47,219 nt of DNA, from NCBI GenBank assembly GCA_025358575.1, contig JANYJA010000018.1:1-47219 (forward strand), in the 5' to 3' direction. The DNA comes from Terriglobia bacterium. Lineage in GTDB: Bacteria > Acidobacteriota > Terriglobia > Bryobacterales > Bryobacteraceae. The notes beneath the pieces were generated by a model. It saw nothing but the letters and a program-made list of their open reading frames with translations, did not search any database and was not told where the DNA came from. The position numbers and the translations under genes are program-made. Of the stretch, positions 42,709 to 47,219 are shown in pieces. The stretch's first letter is position 1, and each line of letters opens with the position of its first letter.

Positions 42709-43452
42709 TCAAGCTACGACTTCCATCGCATCTTCATCGACGTCGAAGTTGGAGTACACGCTTTGAACATCATCGTGATCTTCCAGGATATCGATGAGAC
42801 GCATCATGCCGCTCGCGTTCTTGCCTTCCAGCCGCATCAGATTCTTCGGAATCATGGCAACTTCGGCGGACACGGTCGGAATATTAGCGCTGTGCAGCGC
42901 CTTCAGGACGGTCTCGTGACTTTCCACCGCGGAGAGAATCTCCCAGCTATCGCCCTCGTCGCGGAGGTCATCGGCACCCGCTTCGAGGACCAAATTCATC
43001 AGTTGATCTTCAGTCGCTTTATCGTGCTCGATGAGGATCTGGCTCTTGCGCTCGAACATCCAAGCGACGCTGCCCTGCTCGCCGAGATTACCACCATTTT
43101 TCGAAAAGGCGTGGCGAATCTCGCTGACGGTGCGATTGCGATTATCCGTGGCAACGTTGACCAGCACGGCCGCGCCGCCGGGTCCGTAGCCTTCGAACAT
43201 AACCTCGTCGATCTGACCGCCCTCAAGCTCGCCGGTGCCGCGCATGATGCCCTTTTTGATGTTGTCGGCGGGCATGCTGACATTCTTGGCGGCGAGGATC
43301 GCGGTGCGAAGGCGTGGGTTGGCATCCGGGTCGCCTCCATTGCGCGCGGCAATGGTGATTTCTTTGATGATGCGCGTGAACGCTTTTCCACGCTTCGCGT
43401 CAGTGGCGGCTTTTTTGTGCTTGATCGTCGCCCACTTGGAATGGCCAGACAT
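42709..43452 (-). CDS. yebC: YebC/PmpR (TACO1) family protein
   Basis: 247 residues with the invariant opening SGHSKWATIKHKKAATDAKRGKAFTRIIKEI and the later EVMFEGYGPGGAAVLV. The family includes transcription regulators and factors that help ribosomes through difficult sequences, and commonly precedes ruvC, as here. A TGAGG ribosome-binding sequence lies 8 bases before the ATG. It is the first gene of a minus-strand run reaching to 38116. Confidence 0.95.
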   Translation of the reverse strand: MSGHSKWATIKHKKAATDAKRGKAFTRIIKEITIAARNGGDPDANPRLRTAILAAKNVSMPADNIKKGIMRGTGELEGGQIDEVMFEGYGPGGAAVLVNVATDNRNRTVSEIRHAFSKNGGNLGEQGSVAWMFERKSQILIEHDKATEDQLMNLVLEAGADDLRDEGDSWEILSAVESHETVLKALHSANIPTVSAEVAMIPKNLMRLEGKNASGMMRLIDILEDHDDVQSVYSNFDVDEDAMEVVA

Positions 43453-43524
43453 GTGTAAACCTCAGGAAGGCCCGTTTGGTAAGAACCGGGAATTGGATGA
43501 ATTTGTTGCCAAAGAGTAAGGATA

Positions 43525-44982
43525 TCAAATCCGTTTGATGTCGGCCCGCAGATCCAACTTACGGATCAGCCGGTGAAGATAGTTCGGATGAACTCCCAGC
43601 AGGTGCGCGGCCTCGGTCAGGTTGCCCGCGGTGCGCCCGATGGCTTGCAGGATGGACTGCTTTCTGGAGCCCTGCACGGCGGATTGGTAATCGTGAGCCT
43701 CTTCCTGGCAGGCGGATTGCCGGACGCTCGCGGGCAAATCTTCGAGACGAATACAGCCGCCGTCACCCAGCACGACAGCGTGCTCCATGGCATTTTGCAA
43801 TTCGCGAATGTTTCCGGGCCAGGAGTAGCGCGTCAAGCACAACCGGGCATCAGGAGCAATGGCGCGGCCAGCGAAAAAACCGGCCAGCAGCGGAATGTCT
43901 TCGAGGCGCTCACGCAGCGGCGGCATCTGAATGGAAACTACGTTCAGGCGATAGAACAAGTCGGCCCGAAAGGCGCGATCCGCAATGCATTGCTTTAGAT
44001 CGCGGTTAGTAGCGGCGATAATGCGCACATTGGCGGGCAGAGTACGGCTCCCTCCCACGCGCTCAAAAACGCGCTCCTGGAGGACACGCAACAGTTTGGC
44101 TTGGAGAGCGGGGGACATTTCACCCACCTCATCCAGAAAGAGAGTCCCGCCATCGGCGAGCTCAAATTTACCGCGCTTCTGCGCGACGGCGCCGGTAAAC
44201 GAGCCGCGCTCATGGCCGAAGAATTCGCTTTCAAGAAGAGTATCGGTCACGGCGGCACAATTTACCGCGATGAAAGGCTTATTCTTGCGCGGGCTGTTGT
44301 TGTGAATGGCGCGAGCCACCAGTTCTTTGCCCGTCCCACTTTCGCCGCAGATCAGGACCGTAGTCTCGGATGGCGCCACCTGCCCGATGAGGTGGCAAAC
44401 GCGGCGCAGGGCGGCACTTTCACCGACCATGCCATGGTCGATAGAAGGTTCCGCGCGCAAACGTGAATTTTCGGTTTCCAGCGACTCCACGTAACGTGCA
44501 TTCTGGAGCGCCATGGCGGCGATCCCGGCAATCGCAGTCAGGAGTTCGACATTCTCGTGTTCGAAGCGATCGCTGGAATTGGTGGACGCGAGATAGATGG
44601 CGCCGAACACATGGTTTCCAGAGATCAACGGCATCGCAATGGCCGAATTTCCAGGCTCATTGCGAATGGCAGCCGCACCTTGAGATACAGCCCGTTGCGC
44701 CATTTCGCGGTCGATGGCAATTGAATGACGACCCGACGCGCGGCTCCATCCCACTATCTGAGCGGGCATTTCGAGCACTTCCGTCAACAGAAGAATAGCG
44801 CCACATTCCGCCGGCACCGACTCGAAAATCAGTTCCAGCAGCTGCCGTTCCAGCAGTTCACGCGCGCCTGGCTGCCGAGTGGAGTAGAGTGCCTGCACGG
44901 AATGTATGGCCGTGCTGATGCGGAGCAAAGTATCGAGCTCGTCAATCTCTTTAGATAGCATCGATCCCGATTGGATAGTCAT
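43525..44982 (-). CDS. Sigma-54-dependent activator with GAF domain and Fis-type HTH
   Basis: 485 residues from the ATG at 44982, which has a good GAGGAG Shine-Dalgarno; an upstream ATG at 45009 lacks one. A GAF sensor domain covers about 15-165 (ECGAILLLTEVLEM, AIAMPLISGNHVFGAIYLAS). The AAA+ domain has Walker A GESGTGKE at 213-220, the sigma-54 contact loop GSFTGA (serine in place of the common alanine of GAFTGA), Walker B GGTLFLDEVGEM, and a shortened segment before YSWPGNIREL. The Fis-type HTH closes the protein (NLTEAAHLLGVHPNYLHRLIRKL). It activates sigma-54 promoters; the divergent gene at 45172 has such a promoter. The GAF ligand is unknown. Confidence 0.93.
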   Translation of the reverse strand: MTIQSGSMLSKEIDELDTLLRISTAIHSVQALYSTRQPGARELLERQLLELIFESVPAECGAILLLTEVLEMPAQIVGWSRASGRHSIAIDREMAQRAVSQGAAAIRNEPGNSAIAMPLISGNHVFGAIYLASTNSSDRFEHENVELLTAIAGIAAMALQNARYVESLETENSRLRAEPSIDHGMVGESAALRRVCHLIGQVAPSETTVLICGESGTGKELVARAIHNNSPRKNKPFIAVNCAAVTDTLLESEFFGHERGSFTGAVAQKRGKFELADGGTLFLDEVGEMSPALQAKLLRVLQERVFERVGGSRTLPANVRIIAATNRDLKQCIADRAFRADLFYRLNVVSIQMPPLRERLEDIPLLAGFFAGRAIAPDARLCLTRYSWPGNIRELQNAMEHAVVLGDGGCIRLEDLPASVRQSACQEEAHDYQSAVQGSRKQSILQAIGRTAGNLTEAAHLLGVHPNYLHRLIRKLDLRADIKRI

Positions 44983-45088
44983 AGCAGCTCCTCGTGTAAA
45001 GACGCGCAAACTGCCGCGAAGTTAGTTGATCTTTTGAAATCACGACTTTAGAGGGTAACCCGGCGGTTAAATTGGCAGGCGCGGCTGG

Positions 45089-45104
45089 TGGCACGGAGCG
45101 TGCG
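45089..45104 (+). promoter_or_regulatory. Candidate sigma-54 (-24/-12) promoter
   Basis: TGGCACG at 45089-45095, then GAGC, then GTGCG at 45100-45104. The invariant GG (45090-45091) and GC (45102-45103) are separated by exactly 10 bases, as sigma-54 requires, although the -12 element is not a full TTGCA. It lies 68 bases before the ATG of the secreted protein and next to a gene for a sigma-54 activator. Confidence 0.58.
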
Positions 45105-45171
45105 TTTGTCATAAGTGTTCGCATCTCACATTTAAGGCGATTGAAAAAGAATCGCCAAAGGACACCTTCTA

Positions 45172-45561
45172 ATGAAACGAATTGCTCTTTGTTTGAGTTC
45201 CACAATCGCGCTGCTAACTTTAGGCGCGCTGGCCGCTTCGGCATCCGCGCCAGATAAATTCCGTATTGATGTTCCATTCAATTTCACGGCCGGAAAAACA
45301 CCGCTGCCCGCTGGCAAATACACCATTGTTTGGGATCGCATGCCCAATATGATCCAGCTCACAGACCAGAGCGGCCGAATCTGGGCGGCACTCAACGTGA
45401 GTGAGCAGACGCGGACTTCCACGGCGGAAAAGAGTTCCGTGTTTTTCTACCACCACGGCGACCACTATTTTCTGTCGAGCGTGAAGCGGCGCGGTGACGA
45501 TCGGACTTACGCTCCACGGATGATTGACATGGGGCAGGAAACCGTCAGTTCCGCAAAGTGA
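45172..45561 (+). CDS. Small secreted protein, probably sigma-54 controlled
   Basis: 129 residues with a signal peptide (about 1-26, ending LAASASA). The mature part DKFRIDVPFNFTAGKTPLPAGKYTIVWD is the motif of a small beta-rich secreted family common in Acidobacteria (VPF.F..G...LPAG.Y). An AAAGGAC ribosome-binding sequence precedes the ATG. It is divergent from the sigma-54 activator gene and has a -24/-12 type promoter. Function is unknown; it may be a surface or envelope protein whose level follows the GAF signal. Confidence 0.8.
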   Translation: MKRIALCLSSTIALLTLGALAASASAPDKFRIDVPFNFTAGKTPLPAGKYTIVWDRMPNMIQLTDQSGRIWAALNVSEQTRTSTAEKSSVFFYHHGDHYFLSSVKRRGDDRTYAPRMIDMGQETVSSAK

Positions 45562-45595
45562 GGTTGCCGCTGGTCAGTTCCGCGTTTCAAGAGGG

Positions 45596-46447
45596 TCATT
45601 TTCCGGCCGCCTTTACCGGATTTTCGACCCTCTTGAAGCCCTCGGGCACTTCAAACCACTTAGCATTCACGGAATCAGCGGAATGTTTCGTGATGTCGGT
45701 AGTTGTTTCCACGATGGTCTGCTCGGTATCGGCCTGCGCTGAAGGCGCGGGCTCCGCTTTAGCGACCAGCGTGAGCACTTGGTGCACCGGCAATCCCTCG
45801 AACTTTGCACCTTGTTTGAACATTGCCGCCATGGCGCGCGCAACGTCCGGGGTGCCGACCATCGCCGGGTTTCCGCCGGGTGCCCAGTCTAACTTTTGGC
45901 CCATACTGTTGTGGAAGGCGCGGATTTGTTCGGAGCCGGACACGTCAGTCATCCAAACCTCATCGGTTATGGTCATCTTCCCGGCGCTGCCGGTTTGGGA
46001 ATCTTTGCCCTGCATGATCACGGTCATCACCACTTCTTTGGCGTCGTAATCTCCGATTTTTTTTGTTTCCTTGGCTTCTTTGAGGGCCACCACCACCCCT
46101 GCAGCCTGAACGTCGGTGGTCTGCTTCACCTTATCCAACGTGTCGCGCATTTGCGCGAAAGTGAGAATCGACCATGTGCGCTCGTCGAAGTTCAGACGCG
46201 TGATGGTTTCCTTATCGATATCGATGATCTGAGCGGAATTGAGTTTGCCCCCCTTGGCGACACGATAGACCATGCGATTGCCTTTGACGGCTACGGTGGT
46301 GACAGTGGGGACGTTGCCCTTTTCGCCCAGCATGCCGACAAACTGCATCAACATTCCACCTGTGATTCGGGAACTTTCCTCATAAGAAAAATCGGCGCGC
46401 AAACATAACGCGCTCAACAGCGCGGCAAAGAATAATTTCGAGTGCAT
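45596..46447 (-). CDS. Secreted DUF4412-like protein
   Basis: 283 residues from the ATG at 46447, which has an AGGAGA ribosome-binding site and opens a signal peptide (MHSKLFFAALLSALCLRA). The pattern GNRMVYRVAKGGKLNSAQIIDIDKETITRLNFDERTWSILTF, with the later EVVMTVIMQGKDSQTG and MTITDEVWMTDV, fits DUF4412-type periplasmic proteins that carry LolA-like strands. Function is unknown. The start lies about 60 bases from that of the divergent SDR gene. Confidence 0.75.
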   Translation of the reverse strand: MHSKLFFAALLSALCLRADFSYEESSRITGGMLMQFVGMLGEKGNVPTVTTVAVKGNRMVYRVAKGGKLNSAQIIDIDKETITRLNFDERTWSILTFAQMRDTLDKVKQTTDVQAAGVVVALKEAKETKKIGDYDAKEVVMTVIMQGKDSQTGSAGKMTITDEVWMTDVSGSEQIRAFHNSMGQKLDWAPGGNPAMVGTPDVARAMAAMFKQGAKFEGLPVHQVLTLVAKAEPAPSAQADTEQTIVETTTDITKHSADSVNAKWFEVPEGFKRVENPVKAAGK

Positions 46448-46507
46448 CGGTTCTCCTACTCGCCATCGTAAGGCAGGCGGCCCGCGCGGTACAATGCCCC
46501 TGCGGAT

Positions 46508-47219
46508 ATGAATCCATTTCAACTGAATGGCAAGACAGCCCTGATCACAGGCGCAAGTAAAGGCCTGGGCCGAGCGATGGCGATGACGCTAGCCGAGTCC
46601 GGCGCGACGGTGGGCTTGATTTCGCGCGATCGCAAGAAACTTCTGGACGTGGCGGGGGAAATCCAAGCGGCCGGTGCCAAAGCACACGTTTTTGTCGCCG
46701 ACGTGGCCCTGGAGGAGCAAGTGTTGGCGTTGGCCAAAGAAGTCGCGTCGGTTTTTCCGCGCGTGGATATTCTGATCAACAACGCGGGAATGAATATCCG
46801 CAAAAAGATCACCGATTTCACGCTGGAAGAATGGAATCGCGTGCTCGACACCAACCTGACGAGTGTTTTTCTGATGTGCCGCTCATTCGTGCCACAAATG
46901 CGGGGATCGGGGCACGGACGCATCATCAACATGACGTCGATCATGAGCCATGTCTCGTTAGGAGAGCGCGGCGCCTATTCCGCCAGCAAGACCGCGCTGC
47001 TGGGTCTGACGAGAACCCTGGCGCTAGAACTTGCGTCTGACGGGATCACCGTAAATGGCATTAGTCCTGGCCCGTTTGGAACCGAAATGAATCAGACGTT
47101 AATGCAGAACCCGGAGATAAACGCGCAGTTCATTTCGAAGATTCCTTTGGGGCGCTGGGGGAAAGTCGAAGAGGTTGGGCAGCTGGCGTTATATCTATGT
47201 TCGGAAGCCGCTGGCTTCA
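46508..47219 (+). CDS. SDR-family dehydrogenase, 3' end outside window
   Basis: 237 residues are visible and the frame runs to the window edge. The NAD(P)-binding motif TGASKGLG lies at 14-21, NNAG at 91-94, and the catalytic residues N115, S144 and Y157-x3-K161 (YSASK) are in place. The sequence is close to gluconate 5-dehydrogenase/3-oxoacyl reductase-type SDRs; substrate cannot be named. A TACAAT -10 box (46490-46495) lies 12 bases before the ATG and there is no Shine-Dalgarno, so the leader is very short. Confidence 0.92.
   Translation, partial: MNPFQLNGKTALITGASKGLGRAMAMTLAESGATVGLISRDRKKLLDVAGEIQAAGAKAHVFVADVALEEQVLALAKEVASVFPRVDILINNAGMNIRKKITDFTLEEWNRVLDTNLTSVFLMCRSFVPQMRGSGHGRIINMTSIMSHVSLGERGAYSASKTALLGLTRTLALELASDGITVNGISPGPFGTEMNQTLMQNPEINAQFISKIPLGRWGKVEEVGQLALYLCSEAAGF

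Noticed and set aside
42763-43458. Plus-strand open frame of 231 codons opposite yebC
   Set aside because: Fully antisense to the conserved YebC gene, with no independent protein signature.
1-47219. CRISPR arrays, tRNA or rRNA genes, insertion sequences
   Set aside because: No regularly spaced repeats, cloverleaf-type sequences, conserved rRNA segments or transposase genes were seen on either strand.

Overview
The window is about 47 kb of a moderately GC-rich, densely packed bacterial chromosome, most likely from an Acidobacteriota member near Solibacter/Bryobacter. The evidence is the gene families: a PadR regulator next to an orphan MacB/FtsX-type permease of the acidobacterial 'ADOP' kind, an Oar-like TonB receptor with a carboxypeptidase-type N-terminal domain, a secreted DUF1080 protein, a secreted PQQ-type propeller, and a 'STGPVTPEGK...RHG' protein of a multicopy family. 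Assignment is by recognition of families, not by a search. No rRNA, tRNA, CRISPR array or insertion sequence was seen.

Layout. (1) 2-2495: the end of gltB and all of gltD (glutamate synthase). (2) 2569-12494: seven same-strand genes that look like one accessory locus: a membrane-anchored periplasmic-binding-type protein, a membrane protein fused to an aminotransferase-V fold that lacks its PLP lysine, two paralogous flavin-dependent halogenase-type enzymes, an MFS exporter, a DUF1080 protein and a propeller protein. This is the best candidate for an undescribed system. (3) 12481-15306, minus: a zinc-ribbon membrane protein, a histidine-rich membrane protein and a multicopy-family protein. (4) 15420-18432: PadR regulator and ADOP permease. 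(5) 18433-20163: an AT-richer islet with an orphan HicB-like protein, a small conserved-looking protein, and a complete DUF433/DUF5615 toxin-antitoxin pair. (6) 20396-24393: a secreted putative glycoside hydrolase with three FN3 domains, a DUF1684 protein, a double-cupin protein and a small secreted protein.

(7) 24403-31169, minus: a TetR-MFP-RND-TolC efflux operon whose TetR operator can be read directly from the sequence, divergent from (8) 31236-33318, a CcsA/HemX-like protein and hemA. (9) 33389-38144: a GT2 glycosyltransferase, a polytopic membrane protein and a TonB-dependent receptor, joined by 4-base GTGA overlaps. (10) 38116-43452, minus: yebC, ruvC, a secreted protein, a TlpA-like thioredoxin, a 54-residue small ORF and a GH51 arabinofuranosidase in one tight run. 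(11) 43525-45561: a GAF/AAA+/Fis sigma-54 activator divergent from a small secreted protein preceded by a -24/-12 type promoter. (12) 45596-47219: a secreted DUF4412-like protein and a truncated SDR dehydrogenase.

Genes are closely spaced, with many 1-8 base overlaps and several convergent 3' overlaps, so most functional units appear to be operons. Several genes have good -10 boxes only 5-10 bases before their start codons and no Shine-Dalgarno, which suggests leaderless or short-leader transcripts.
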